A stretch of DNA of 64,000 bases. It comes from Ornithinibacillus halotolerans (lineage in GTDB: Bacteria > Bacillota > Bacilli > Bacillales > Amphibacillaceae). This document shows positions 1-8,761 of this stretch, one piece after another; the first letter of the stretch is position 1; the number at the start of each line of letters is the position of its first letter. A model generated the notes under the pieces. It saw nothing but the letters and a program-made list of their open reading frames with translations, did no database searches and was not told the origin of the DNA. The translations under genes were made by a program, and so were the position numbers. The stretch is from contig NZ_BMEY01000005.1 of NCBI RefSeq assembly GCF_014637405.1, positions 62,001 through 126,000 on the forward strand, read 5' to 3'.

Positions 1-1593
1 TAGTCTTAATCCTTCTGCCATTGTTAAATATGGTGCAAGACTATCTTTTAAATCCTCCACAGTTAAACCAAACTTAACTACTAGAGAAGCTGCATAAATC
101 ACATCACCTGCATTTTCAGATACAATATGAACTCCGAGAACTTTTAATGTTTTAGCATCAGCAACAATCTTAAATACACCTGTCGTTTCATGGTTTACTA
201 ATGCTCTTGGAACGGCATCTAAAGATAATAGAGATGTTTTTACATCATAGCCCTGTTCTTTTGCTTGTTCTTCTGTTAAACCAACTGTTGCAATGGAAGG
301 TTTTATAAACGTGACAGTAGGAACAACTGATAAATCTAATCTTTTATTTAACCCACCAATCGCATTATCAGCAACAACTCCACCTTCATAGGCTGCTACA
401 TACACAAATTGCGGCCCTAATGTTACATCTCCTGCTGCATAAATCTTTTCGTTACTAGTTCTAGCATAATCATTTATCAGGATTTCGTTTCTTTTTCCGA
501 CTTTAACCCCTGCTGCACTTAGATTTAAAGTGTCCGTATTTGGTTTTCTTCCAGTTGCAATAAGTAATTGATCGGATTCTACGACATTATCTTTGCCATT
601 CACCGTTACATAAACCTTTTTCACCTCACCAACTTGTTCTATACGTTCATAAGTTGCTCCTGTTACAAGGTTTATACCTTGTTCTGTCAATACTTTTTCT
701 ACGGCTTCTGAAATCTCTGGATCATATTCTTTTAAAAGACGCTCACTTCTCTGTATAAGCGTTACTTCTGAACCTAAATTATGAAACAGTTGCCCAAGTT
801 CCAATCCGATATAGCCTGAACCAATAACCGTTAATCGTTTAGGCATCTTTTTTAATTCGAGTAGTGTTGTACTTGTTAGATAATTCACTTCTTCAAGTCC
901 TGAAATCGTTGGTATAGATGGCGAAGCACCTGTTGCAATTAAAAATCGTTTTGCAGAAAGTTTCCTCCCATTTACCTCAACTGTATTTTCATCAAAAAAC
1001 TTAGCTTCACCTTTTATTAAATTAATGCCATATTCATCAATTAAATCTATATATTTTTGATTACGAAGTTTGCTAACTAATTCATCCTTTTGGTTCACCA
1101 AAGAGGATAAATCGACTTCCCCTGCAGATGTTTGTAAACCTGTGAACGGATTTTCTTTTGCGAAATGATTGATTTCCCCTGCTCTTAGAAGTGTTTTTGA
1201 TGGAACGCAGCCAATATTTACACAAGTTCCTCCAACTATTTCGCGTTCAATTATTCCCACTTTTGCACCATATTCTATTGATTTAATGGCGGCAGAAAAG
1301 GCAGCCCCACCTGAACCGATAATTAGTAAATCATAATCATCTTTGTTGTGTAACTCAAAGCTTTTCAAGTCCAGCAATGAAATTTCTTCTATTTCTTCTG
1401 GTTGATAATTAGCTTGCTTAATTGCCTGTCTTACACTTTCAGCATTAATATCATCTGGTAATTCAAAAACCGATTCGCCACGCTGAAAAATGGTTTCGAT
1501 ATTTTTAGCACCTATTCCATTTAATGCAGTATCAATTTGTTGTTCACATCCTGTACAAGTCATTCCATTGATTTTAACCTGATATTTTTTCAT
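1..1593 (-). CDS. merA: Mercuric reductase MerA (3' end cut by window)
   Basis: Cytoplasmic flavoenzyme that reduces Hg(II) to volatile Hg(0) with NADPH. I translated 531 codons in frame to the window edge. One N-terminal heavy-metal-associated domain (CxxC at C13/C16) precedes the pyridine nucleotide-disulfide reductase core: FAD-binding GSGGAA near residue 93, the redox-active pair C124/C129 in GGTCVNIGC, and the late motif YLTMAEGL that normally sits about 15 residues before the terminal Cys-Cys pair. That pair lies outside the window. Bacillus RC607 MerA has two metal-binding domains; this has one. ATG start with GGAGGG seven bases upstream. It lies 41 bp downstream of merR on the same strand, so it belongs to the merR-led operon. 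Confidence 0.95.
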   Translation of the reverse strand, partial: MKKYQVKINGMTCTGCEQQIDTALNGIGAKNIETIFQRGESVFELPDDINAESVRQAIKQANYQPEEIEEISLLDLKSFELHNKDDYDLLIIGSGGAAFSAAIKSIEYGAKVGIIEREIVGGTCVNIGCVPSKTLLRAGEINHFAKENPFTGLQTSAGEVDLSSLVNQKDELVSKLRNQKYIDLIDEYGINLIKGEAKFFDENTVEVNGRKLSAKRFLIATGASPSIPTISGLEEVNYLTSTTLLELKKMPKRLTVIGSGYIGLELGQLFHNLGSEVTLIQRSERLLKEYDPEISEAVEKVLTEQGINLVTGATYERIEQVGEVKKVYVTVNGKDNVVESDQLLIATGRKPNTDTLNLSAAGVKVGKRNEILINDYARTSNEKIYAAGDVTLGPQFVYVAAYEGGVVADNAIGGLNKRLDLSVVPTVTFIKPSIATVGLTEEQAKEQGYDVKTSLLSLDAVPRALVNHETTGVFKIVADAKTLKVLGVHIVSENAGDVIYAASLVVKFGLTVEDLKDSLAPYLTMAEGLRL

Positions 1594-1634
1594 TATTTAT
1601 CCCTCCACTACCATCTTTAGATTCAACAGTATTT

Positions 1635-2033
1635 TCAATCAAAAATTAATGATTCAATAATAGGACATTGATATAATGCTTTTTGATCTGGACATCGACT
1701 CTTTAAGTCCTTTAACATTGACCCAATACGCTTTAAGTCTGCAATTTGTTCTTGAATTTCTATTTCCTTTTTTGATACAAATTCAAATATATTTTTGCAA
1801 CGAATTTCATCATTATCGACAACACCAAGTAATTTATAAATTTCACTCAATGAAAATCCCAAGTCTTGCAGTCTTTTGATAAATTTTACCCGCTTAATAT
1901 CATCATCCGAATAGATCCTATAACCTGCATTGGTTCGGGAAGGTTCTCTTAGTAATGATTTTTTTTCGTAATATCTTATTGTTTCTTTATTTACACCACA
2001 TTTCTCTGCAAATACACTAATTTGGTAACTCAA
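1635..2033 (-). CDS. merR: Mercury-responsive regulator MerR
   Basis: MerR-family dimeric activator/repressor of the mer operon. N-terminal winged helix-turn-helix (KETIRYYEK) and dimerisation coiled coil, then the Hg-binding loop. With the TTG start used here the three Hg-ligand cysteines fall at 79, 114 and 123, the numbering of Bacillus RC607 MerR, and the length is 132 aa. A GTG three codons upstream (2042) is also open, but it lies inside the AGAGGTGA ribosome site, which is correctly spaced for the TTG, and only a few bases from the predicted transcript start. It has its own mer-type promoter and is co-directional with merA. Confidence 0.93.
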   Translation of the reverse strand: MSYQISVFAEKCGVNKETIRYYEKKSLLREPSRTNAGYRIYSDDDIKRVKFIKRLQDLGFSLSEIYKLLGVVDNDEIRCKNIFEFVSKKEIEIQEQIADLKRIGSMLKDLKSRCPDQKALYQCPIIESLIFD

Positions 2034-2052
2034 ATTATTCACCTCTATAAAT

Positions 2053-2084
2053 ATAATAAACCGTGTACCTTAGTACACGGTCAA
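2053..2084 (-). promoter_or_regulatory. mer operator/promoter
   Basis: Perfect dyad CCGTGTAC-CTTA-GTACACGG (2061-2080) lies between -35 TTGACC (2079-2084) and -10 TATTAT (2053-2058) on the minus strand. The spacer is 20 bp (19 bp if the -10 is read as TTATTA). An over-long spacer with the dyad in it is the hallmark of promoters untwisted by MerR-Hg. It drives merR-merA. Confidence 0.92.
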
Positions 2085-2256
2085 GTATAATATTAGGTTT
2101 CTCTTCTTCAAGTATTCTGCCCGTTTAAGTAAGTAATATATTTACAAACTCTACTTATATCATACCATATTTATAAAATGCTCAGAAAACAATTAATAGA
2201 AAAATCGGTAAAAGTCACCGTTTAGTTTAAAGTTATGATCATGCCTTTTTCTAAAT

Positions 2257-2781
2257 TTAATTATTTAACAAGTGTTGAAAATGTTGATAGGTTTTTACCT
2301 GTTCCTGAGCATCTGCATGGGGAACAAATGACCAACCCATACGATTGATAAAATCAGAATATCTTCTTTGAATTTCTAACTGTTGCAAAGCCATTTCCAC
2401 ATGCGCATTTCTAACATTTCTATCTTTCATTAATAAAGCAGAAGTATAATTTTCATTTGACATCAATTTGGCACCAGCATGTGCTTCTAATGCAATCCAT
2501 TTATCGTTGTATTTATTAACTCCCGTACCATCTGCTCTTTGATTGCTTACATCATACATATTTAAATCTGGAACTTCAACATACTCATTATTATCAGGAT
2601 TAATTAAAGATAACATTACCCTAACATGCGACATCATGACATTTATCTGGAGAGCAATAATACTTTTCAAATCTGGATTTGTAGTATTAATATGATAGAC
2701 TTTTAACTTATTTATCATTCCTTCGTGTGTAGACAAATGTTCGGCCATTAAGCCAAGGTCTACAGATGGTAAAGTTGACAT
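2257..2781 (-). CDS. Putative spore coat/ferritin-like helical protein
   Basis: Protein of 174 aa from an ATG five bases after AAAGGTGA; a GTG three codons upstream (2790) is also open but overlaps that ribosome site. No signal peptide or membrane segment. It looks all-helical, with two stretches carrying spaced His, Glu and Met (AEHLSTHEGM near the start, NVMMSHVRVM near residue 55) and a C-terminal helix ending HFQHLLNN. This resembles the CotF/ferritin-like spore coat family, but I see no diagnostic motif. It sits in the metal-resistance island beside a membrane protein and a CotA-related multicopper oxidase, so a metal-linked role is an inference. Confidence 0.55.
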   Translation of the reverse strand: MSTLPSVDLGLMAEHLSTHEGMINKLKVYHINTTNPDLKSIIALQINVMMSHVRVMLSLINPDNNEYVEVPDLNMYDVSNQRADGTGVNKYNDKWIALEAHAGAKLMSNENYTSALLMKDRNVRNAHVEMALQQLEIQRRYSDFINRMGWSFVPHADAQEQVKTYQHFQHLLNN

Positions 2782-2842
2782 ATAACTCACCTTTCATTAA
2801 ATAAATTCCCTTTAATATATGCTGTTTAATGAAAATCTGTTA

Positions 2843-3403
2843 TTAATGCCCACTCTTATCTAGAAAGTGAAAATCAAGTGGATCAATGTAATTCAATACC
2901 AAAAATAATATTACAATGGTAAAAATCATTAAGAATGGATATTTAAAAAAGGAAAGAATTTGTTGGTTGGCTTGTTTACGAATTGATTCTTCAGCTGCAT
3001 ATAAAACAAGTAACAAAACCATTGTTATCAACACAGCTATAATATTAATGATCGCATTCGGCCTAGTCATTGCTACCATATCTCCTAGCATGGCTCCCAT
3101 CATCCCCCCCATTAGTCCGGAGAGTATGCCATCAATGACAGCAGGAAGACCTATAGGTAATCCTGCTAAAAAACCAACAACCAATCCAATTATTATAGCG
3201 TAAATGGTTGATTTAAATAAATCACCATGAAAGATGACCCCTAAAATAGTTCCCATTAGAATTCCTGCCGACATCCCTAATGACATGGATATCATCATTC
3301 CATTCATTTTTGTTACCCAATTTCGGTAATGCACTACATAGATAATGGTTGTTATAACTTGGGTGGCACACAACAAAAGTATAAAAAATAATGAAATTGA
3401 CAT
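2843..3403 (-). CDS. Glycine/methionine-rich integral membrane protein
   Basis: About 186 aa, start ATG preceded by GGGGTTGA; an upstream ATG at 3460 is open but lacks a ribosome site. About six hydrophobic segments. The middle is very rich in Gly and Met, with close-packed motifs such as MGTILG, GLMGGMMGAMLGD and GFLAGLPIGLP, which suggests tightly packed helices and possibly soft-metal contacts. I do not recognise a named family. It lies downstream of the multicopper oxidase on the same strand, in the copper-type module, so a role in metal transport or tolerance is inferred from context only. Confidence 0.7.
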   Translation of the reverse strand: MSISLFFILLLCATQVITTIIYVVHYRNWVTKMNGMMISMSLGMSAGILMGTILGVIFHGDLFKSTIYAIIIGLVVGFLAGLPIGLPAVIDGILSGLMGGMMGAMLGDMVAMTRPNAIINIIAVLITMVLLLVLYAAEESIRKQANQQILSFFKYPFLMIFTIVILFLVLNYIDPLDFHFLDKSGH

Positions 3404-3586
3404 TATTTCAACCCCAATCTTAGTTTGTCCACTTTTATTGTATTCACTGTTAACCCGCATTATGATATACCCATATAGGGTTTATTTTTATATTTACTGA
3501 TAACAGTACAAGAGAGTTATCGTAAAAATAATCGAAACCTCCGTTCCTTCATCTAAGCTATTATCTATTTGAATTTCCGCTTAACC

Positions 3587-3620
3587 AAAAAATACGGTGA
3601 ATTATGTCACCGTATTTTTT
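3587..3620 (-). terminator. Terminator after the multicopper oxidase gene
   Basis: Fourteen-base perfect inverted repeat AAAAAATACGGTGA / TCACCGTATTTTTT around a six-base loop, with A and T runs at both ends so it can act in both directions. It lies between the oxidase stop and the next gene on the same strand. Confidence 0.85.
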
Positions 3621-3687
3621 GATTATAATGAGTATATTTCCGAAATGCTCATATAGATTATTTATATAATATTTAAGCTTCCACTTT

Positions 3688-5160
3688 TTATTCCACTTTA
3701 AATTGTCCCATCATTCCTGCATCTTCATGTTCAAGTATATGACAATGATACATAAATACACCAGAATGATTAAATGTAGCAATAGCCCTAACTTTTTCTC
3801 CCGGATACACAATAAACGTATCCTTCCATCCAGTTTCATTAAGTGGCGGTGGATTTCCATCACGATCAATTATTTGAAATTGGACACCATGCGCATGGAA
3901 GGGATGAACAGTCCCTCCCATCATTCCCATTCCACTCTCATTGGAAACTTCCCATATTTCTGTTTCATGTATATCCACAAATTCGTCGATTCGATTCATA
4001 TCCATTTGTTTTCCATTAATGTTGACCATAGGCCCCATTCCTTGAAAAACAAATTCTCTAGTTCTTACTGCTTCATAAGGATCAATCTTTTCAATGGTAG
4101 TTAATTGTTCTGGAATGGTATAGTTGGATTCACTTTCACCGTTTACAACAAACTTCATAAACTCTGACCCTTTATTCGATAATTGAATTGTATCTCCATC
4201 CTTAAAATTTGAAAAATCAACTAGGATTTCTGCCCTCTCGGCTGGACCCAGAATAAGCTCGTCCATTTCTATTGGATTTTCAAGAAAACCACCATCACTT
4301 GCAATTTGATAAAAGGTTTGGTTATTACTATAATGGAGTTCATACACACTTGCATTCGATCCATTTAATAACCGTAGCCTCATCATGCCTTTTGGAACTT
4401 CCAAATACGGATCTACAGCCCCGTTGACTAGCATTGTGCCTCCTTGTAATCCGTTCATCACATCATGCATTCCTAGTTCATATTGAAAACTTCCATTTTC
4501 ATTAAATTGTTTGTCCTGAATGATAAGTGGAACATCATTCACCCCATATTCTTTTGGAATATCCAGAGAGTCAGAAACTTCATCTTCAATGAAAAATAAT
4601 CCCGCTAATCCCTTATATACTTGCCTCCCGGTATTTTTTTCTGGGTGAGGGTGATACCACAGCGTAGCTGCAGGCTGATCTATCGTAAATTCCGGTGTCC
4701 AAGACTCTCCCGGTTGAATTCCTGAATGTGGGCCTCCATCTGCGTCTCCATCCACTTCTAGGCCGTGCCAATGAATTGTCGTAATTTCATCTTCTAAATT
4801 ATTTTCTACCTGTACGGACACGTCTTCCCCATTTCGAACCCTAATGACAGGGCCTAAATAATTTCCATTATACCCCATCGTTTCTGTTTCCACTCCTGAA
4901 ATAAATTCCTTTGTTGCATTTTGGGCAGTTATATGGAATTCAGCTTTATCTGGATCTGGATTTTTATCCTCTAACAATGGTGGGATGAGTAGAGATGAAT
5001 TTCCAGCTATATCCGTTTTATTAAAGGAATACCCATTATCTGATTCATTAATTGGATGTATTGGAAATCCCGATACACCCGAACCTTGTATAAAAAAGAG
5101 GTAATACCCTCCGAAAATAATTACTAATCCAGCCAAACTAATACCTAAATATTTCTTCAT
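3688..5160 (-). CDS. mco: Multicopper oxidase
   Basis: Extracytoplasmic copper oxidase of 490 aa, probably oxidising Cu(I) or organic substrates with reduction of O2. An N-terminal uncleaved or signal-type hydrophobic stretch (residues 5-26) is followed by three cupredoxin domains. All four copper-binding motifs are visible: HWHG, HPHP, HPFHAHG and the C-terminal HCHILEHEDAGMMG carrying the type 1 Cys, His and axial Met. Length and motif order match CueO/CotA/Mco-type oxidases, and staphylococcal Mco is also found on mobile copper islands. It is followed by its own terminator. The two-component genes upstream on the same strand probably control it. Confidence 0.92.
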   Translation of the reverse strand: MKKYLGISLAGLVIIFGGYYLFFIQGSGVSGFPIHPINESDNGYSFNKTDIAGNSSLLIPPLLEDKNPDPDKAEFHITAQNATKEFISGVETETMGYNGNYLGPVIRVRNGEDVSVQVENNLEDEITTIHWHGLEVDGDADGGPHSGIQPGESWTPEFTIDQPAATLWYHPHPEKNTGRQVYKGLAGLFFIEDEVSDSLDIPKEYGVNDVPLIIQDKQFNENGSFQYELGMHDVMNGLQGGTMLVNGAVDPYLEVPKGMMRLRLLNGSNASVYELHYSNNQTFYQIASDGGFLENPIEMDELILGPAERAEILVDFSNFKDGDTIQLSNKGSEFMKFVVNGESESNYTIPEQLTTIEKIDPYEAVRTREFVFQGMGPMVNINGKQMDMNRIDEFVDIHETEIWEVSNESGMGMMGGTVHPFHAHGVQFQIIDRDGNPPPLNETGWKDTFIVYPGEKVRAIATFNHSGVFMYHCHILEHEDAGMMGQFKVE

Positions 5161-5215
5161 ACTTTTTCCTCCTCGTGAGTGAAGATGTTACCCAGCCATT
5201 CAGATTCTTATCTAT

Positions 5216-6601
5216 TCATAAAGTTTCATGCTTTGGGAAGAAAACTGTAATTTCCGTTCCTTCCTTCCATTTACTGCCGATTTGAATTTTTCCACGGTGT
5301 GCATCCATTAATGCCTTGACAATAGACAATCCAATACCTATTCCACCTGTTTTTCTGTCTCTTGATTTGTCCCCTCGGTAAAATCGTTCAAATAGATAGG
5401 GTAGATCATCCTCTTTAATCCCAATCCCTTCATCTTGAACACAAAATCCAACATAACCATTAGAATCCACTATCTTAACATATACGCTATTCCCTTCAGG
5501 GGTATACTGAAGGGCATTATTAATTATATTCGTTAACACTTGTAAAACACGATCCTGATCCGCATGTAACCAATATTCTTTAGTTGGCTTTTGAATATTT
5601 AATGAAACGCCTTTTTCCTGAAAGGCTGGGGTAAATTGCCCATCTAATAAACGTAATAAATATCCTACATCTATATTGCTTTTGTTTAGTTTTATTTGTG
5701 GATTTTCAGCGGCAAGTAACTCTTCCAGTTCGCCCACTAGACGTACTAAACGCATCAATTCATCATGACTTTGCTGCAACCTTTTTGGCGTTGGTTCAAA
5801 TATCCCATCTTGAAAAGCTTCCATTTGACTTCTTAATGTCGCAAGTGGGGTTCGTATTTCATGAGCAAAATCAGCAGTAAACTGTTTACGAAGTATCTCT
5901 TCCTTTGATAACGATTCAGCAAGTCGATTAAACGATTCACCAAGTGGCTTCATTTCATCTGACAATTCCTTAACTGGTACACGCGTTCGCCATTTATGGT
6001 CTTGTAATTCTTGAATAGCTTTTGATAACTTTCGATACCCAGTTGTTAGGCGTTTAGAAAACAATAGGCTAAACACGAACGCTAAAACAACTGTAACAAT
6101 AATAGCAAGATAAATATTCGATTTAATTGTATTTAAAAAAGCAATGTCTTCCCCTATCATTTCCTCTGGATAATAAACTTCCATATTGCCTACATATCTT
6201 TCATCAAATGTTAAATCATAAGTATTTTTTCGGTATTCCGTTTTCATATCGATGTCCGAATCAGAATGCATTCCCATCCTATTCATCATTCCGAGCATCA
6301 TCGTTGTATCTGCTATTACCTGTCCTTCTTCATCAGTAATTCTATAAAATAAATTGTCTGTCATAGCTTGTTGATGCATTAAATTTATTAATTGGTTATC
6401 AATAAGTTTCCCTGTTTCTTTATAAGAATTAATTGCTTCATCTTCTATAAGCTTACTTCTTTCCTCTCTATTAATTTGTAAATATTCGTTAAATTGATCT
6501 TCAAATCCCCATAGTATAGAGAAACTAGTAAGAAAAATACCAAAAAGTGACACAACTAATAGGTAAAAAAGGATTTTAGAACGAAGTGTCAATCGACGCA
6601 T
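5216..6601 (-). CDS. Sensor histidine kinase with Met/His-rich extracytoplasmic domain
   Basis: Membrane sensor kinase of 461 aa. Order: TM1 near residues 9-29, extracytoplasmic sensor of about 130 residues, TM2, HAMP, HisKA with FAHEIRTPL phospho-acceptor His, then the ATP-binding N, G1 (DEGIGI) and G2 (GGIGIGLS) boxes. The sensor contains a cluster of Met and His (MMLGMMNRMGMH), a pattern used for Cu(I)/Ag(I) binding; that ligand is an inference. ATG start after GGAGGAG; the gene overlaps the response regulator by 26 bp, so the pair is translated together. An open frame extends 11 codons upstream but has no ribosome site. Confidence 0.9.
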   Translation of the reverse strand: MRRLTLRSKILFYLLVVSLFGIFLTSFSILWGFEDQFNEYLQINREERSKLIEDEAINSYKETGKLIDNQLINLMHQQAMTDNLFYRITDEEGQVIADTTMMLGMMNRMGMHSDSDIDMKTEYRKNTYDLTFDERYVGNMEVYYPEEMIGEDIAFLNTIKSNIYLAIIVTVVLAFVFSLLFSKRLTTGYRKLSKAIQELQDHKWRTRVPVKELSDEMKPLGESFNRLAESLSKEEILRKQFTADFAHEIRTPLATLRSQMEAFQDGIFEPTPKRLQQSHDELMRLVRLVGELEELLAAENPQIKLNKSNIDVGYLLRLLDGQFTPAFQEKGVSLNIQKPTKEYWLHADQDRVLQVLTNIINNALQYTPEGNSVYVKIVDSNGYVGFCVQDEGIGIKEDDLPYLFERFYRGDKSRDRKTGGIGIGLSIVKALMDAHRGKIQIGSKWKEGTEITVFFPKHETL

Positions 6602-7292
6602 CAGACGCTCCTCCAAACTTATATCCCATCCCAAAAACAGTTAAAATAAATTCTGGGTGGCGAGAATCTGTTTCAATCTTTTTCCGAAGGTTTTTTATAT
6701 GTGTATCAACACTTCGTTCATATCCTTCAAAATAAGATCCATCATCCTGAATTTTTTCCAGTAAATCCAAACGACTGTAAACTCGTCCGGGGTAGCTTGC
6801 CATAGCTATTAATAGCTTATATTCGATAGGAGTTAGTGGTATGATTTGGTTATTCAATGTCATCTCCTTTTTTAAAAGATCTACTGTTAGCTTTCCTTCA
6901 TTGAACGATAAATGGTTTCCACTATTTACTCTTCTTAACCTACGTAAAATAGCCTTTGCCCTTATTACGACTTCTCTTGGACTAAAAGGTTTTGTAACAT
7001 AGTCATCTGCCCCAATAACGATTCCATTAATTAAATCGTCTTCTGTCGATTTTGCTGTTAACATAATGATAGGAACATCACTTTCTTTTCTCGTTAATCT
7101 ACATACCTCTTCACCTGAAATATCTGGCAACATAAGATCTAAAATAATAATATCTGGATTATTTTCTTTTATTTTTTTTAATGCTTCTATTCCATTAGAG
7201 GCAGGAATGGTTTCCCATCCCTCTTTTTCAAAGTATGCTTCTAACACTTCAAGAATCATATCTTCATCGTCAACAATAAGAATTTTAGTCAT
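6576..7292 (-). CDS. OmpR/PhoB-family response regulator
   Basis: 238 aa: receiver domain with acidic pocket D8/D9, phospho-acceptor D52, T79 and K101, then a winged-helix DNA-binding domain with the typical end FGMGYKF. It is transcribed ahead of the Met/His-rich sensor kinase and is likely the regulator of the multicopper oxidase and the small Met-rich genes divergently transcribed from 7425. Three TTCnnCA-type repeats 11 bp apart in the shared upstream region could be its operator. Relative names such as CopR or CusR would be guesses. Confidence 0.9.
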   Translation of the reverse strand: MTKILIVDDEDMILEVLEAYFEKEGWETIPASNGIEALKKIKENNPDIIILDLMLPDISGEEVCRLTRKESDVPIIMLTAKSTEDDLINGIVIGADDYVTKPFSPREVVIRAKAILRRLRRVNSGNHLSFNEGKLTVDLLKKEMTLNNQIIPLTPIEYKLLIAMASYPGRVYSRLDLLEKIQDDGSYFEGYERSVDTHIKNLRKKIETDSRHPEFILTVFGMGYKFGGASDASIDTSF

Positions 7293-7344
7293 GTTAAACC
7301 ACCTCTTTCATATAGTATCATCAATTAAAATGAAAATGATAATC

Positions 7345-7398
7345 TTCACAACTTCCACATAAGTTCACCACAAATTCTACATTTATAAGAGGTATGAT
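7345..7398 (+). promoter_or_regulatory. Candidate response-regulator operator and promoter
   Basis: In the 132-bp divergent region the sequence shows TTCCACA (7353), TTCACCA (7364) and TTCTACA (7375) at exact 11-bp spacing, with a further TTCACAA at 7345, followed by a possible -10 TATGAT at 7393. OmpR-type regulators bind direct repeats one helical turn apart. No good -35 is visible, which fits an activator-dependent promoter. The assignment to the neighbouring regulator is an inference. Confidence 0.45.
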
Positions 7399-7424
7399 TT
7401 AGTTAAGAAAAGGAGATGTTATAA

Positions 7425-7664
7425 ATGAAAAAATTAGTAATAGGTATATTAACTGGAGCCGTTCTATTAGGAAGTGCAACTTTTGTTGCAGCTGAATCAA
7501 ATGGTAATGGATTTTTCAACTTTGAAGAAATGAAACCTTATATTGAAGAAATGCATCCTAATTTATCACCAGAACAGCAAGAAGAAATGTTTAACAACTG
7601 TCACGGTGAAAATGGTATGATGCAAAACAATACCGGATTCCGTGATATGATGAATAATATCTAG
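7425..7664 (+). CDS. Small secreted Met/His-containing protein
   Basis: 79 aa. Signal peptide (MKKLVIGILTGAVLLGSATF) with likely cleavage after VAA. The mature part of about 55 residues is acidic, with EEM repeats and a C-terminal NNCHGENGMMQNN segment holding one Cys, one His and paired Met, plausible soft-metal ligands. Ribosome site AAGGAGAT. No named family recognised. It is the first gene of a two-gene unit with the Met-rich peptide gene at 7684 and is divergent from the two-component genes, so a periplasm-side copper or silver chaperone role is inferred. Confidence 0.75.
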   Translation: MKKLVIGILTGAVLLGSATFVAAESNGNGFFNFEEMKPYIEEMHPNLSPEQQEEMFNNCHGENGMMQNNTGFRDMMNNI

Positions 7665-7683
7665 TTTAGAGAGGTGATCCCAT

Positions 7684-7806
7684 ATGATGGGGATGATGAG
7701 CATGATGGGTTACGGTTTACTAGGATGGATCCTTAACCTTCTAGCTATCGGTATCGTTGTATATTATGCCACCAAATTAGCATTGAAAAATAATCATAAA
7801 AATTAA
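7684..7806 (+). CDS. 40-aa methionine-rich membrane peptide
   Basis: Short gene with a strong ribosome site AGAGGTGA and ATG start, 19 bp after the stop of the preceding gene. The product begins MMGMMSMMGYG and continues as a single hydrophobic helix (about residues 11-30) ending with a basic tail KLALKNNHKN. Six Met in the first eight residues suggest Cu(I)/Ag(I) ligation at the membrane surface. Similar short Met-rich peptides accompany copper modules in Firmicutes, but I cannot name a family. Confidence 0.7.
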   Translation: MMGMMSMMGYGLLGWILNLLAIGIVVYYATKLALKNNHKN

Positions 7807-7890
7807 TAGTAACTTACAATCCCTTTTAAGTGGTAAATGTCCCCTTAGTTGGACGACAACTAATTGACCATTTAGATAATAATAAAGAAG

Positions 7891-7931
7891 CCGCCACCCT
7901 TTGATCTGCTAAATCAAAATAAGGGTGACGG
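7891..7931. terminator. Hairpin, probable terminator region
   Basis: Long imperfect stem: CCGCCACCC then TTTGAT on the left pairs with ATCAAA then GGGTGACGG on the right, one mismatch and a two-base bulge. No clear T run follows. It lies between the plus-strand Met-rich genes and the minus-strand cadD gene, so it may end transcription from either side. The rest of 7807-8073 shows no gene. Confidence 0.45.
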
Positions 7932-8073
7932 TTCGCTATGCAAAGTAAATACATTTTTGTTTATCCAGAAATAATTCATTCAGAACAACATTATCATGCT
8001 AACTAAAAATGCCAGCAGCATTCTCGGTATTTTTAAGATGTTTGATTTCTAGGATTAAAATTTGCCCCATTTG

Positions 8074-8691
8074 TTAAATTAGGAATGAAAATAAAGCGTT
8101 GAATGTACCATTCTCAAACATGATATAAATCCCTAGCCCTATAAATACAATAGGGACAATCCAACGTTCATATTTCTCAATTTTTTCTGATACAAAATCC
8201 AAAGAAGCTAAGCGATAGCTGACATAACATAGAACCCCAACCATAATGAAGAAGACAATACTAGCAATAAGTATTTCAACCGTGTTTAATGCCGTGAAAT
8301 AAGGTATATAAATAGAAAAGTCATCTGCACTGGAAGACAGCACAATAAATATGACTGTTATATACAATTTATTAAACCGATTTGAGGAAAATAAAGATAA
8401 TATATTGCTTTCATCTTCATCCTCCTCTCCCTTGATCCAAATCTTAATCCCCAGATAAAGTGGAATAAGCCCTAGAAGACCTAAAACCCATTGCTGAGGG
8501 ATTAACCATGTAATACCTAGAGCTACTAAAAGACTGGCAGCTATAATAATTGCCGTACCTATGTATTGTCCAATCCATATATGTTTCGCTTGTCCTTTTT
8601 TTATTTGTGAAAACAAAAGGATTAAAATAATAAGATAATCAATCCCTGTTGCTACATAAACTGCAGCCGCAGTAAGTGCCGTTGTAATCAT
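8074..8691 (-). CDS. cadD: CadD-family cadmium resistance transporter
   Basis: Integral membrane protein of 205 aa with five to six hydrophobic segments, of the LysE-related CadD family that lowers cytoplasmic Cd(II). Family features are the MITT start, IGQYIG after TM2, LLGLIPLYLGIKIW in TM3, the acidic cytoplasmic loop EEDEDE, and the SSSADDFSIYIPYF segment. An ATG nine bases after GGAG is chosen; TTG at 8706 and ATG at 8700 are too close to or upstream of it. It lies downstream of cadA on the same strand; a hairpin (8719-8744) sits between them. Confidence 0.88.
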   Translation of the reverse strand: MITTALTAAAVYVATGIDYLIILILLFSQIKKGQAKHIWIGQYIGTAIIIAASLLVALGITWLIPQQWVLGLLGLIPLYLGIKIWIKGEEDEDESNILSLFSSNRFNKLYITVIFIVLSSSADDFSIYIPYFTALNTVEILIASIVFFIMVGVLCYVSYRLASLDFVSEKIEKYERWIVPIVFIGLGIYIMFENGTFNALFSFLI

Positions 8692-8718
8692 TTTTTTCAT
8701 CTCCAATATTTCAGGATT

Positions 8719-8744
8719 GGGCTTTTCAATAAGAAGAAAAGCCC
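8719..8744 (-). terminator. Hairpin between cadA and cadD
   Basis: GGGCTTTT(C) and (G)AAAAGCCC form a nine-pair stem around an eight-base loop, with no following T run. It may act as an attenuator or mRNA-stability element between the two cad genes. Confidence 0.4.
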
Positions 8745-8761
8745 TGAGATTGCAAATTTAG

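Noticed and set aside
7807-8073. Insertion sequence remnant
   Set aside because: A hairpin is present, but no transposase fragment or target duplication could be seen.
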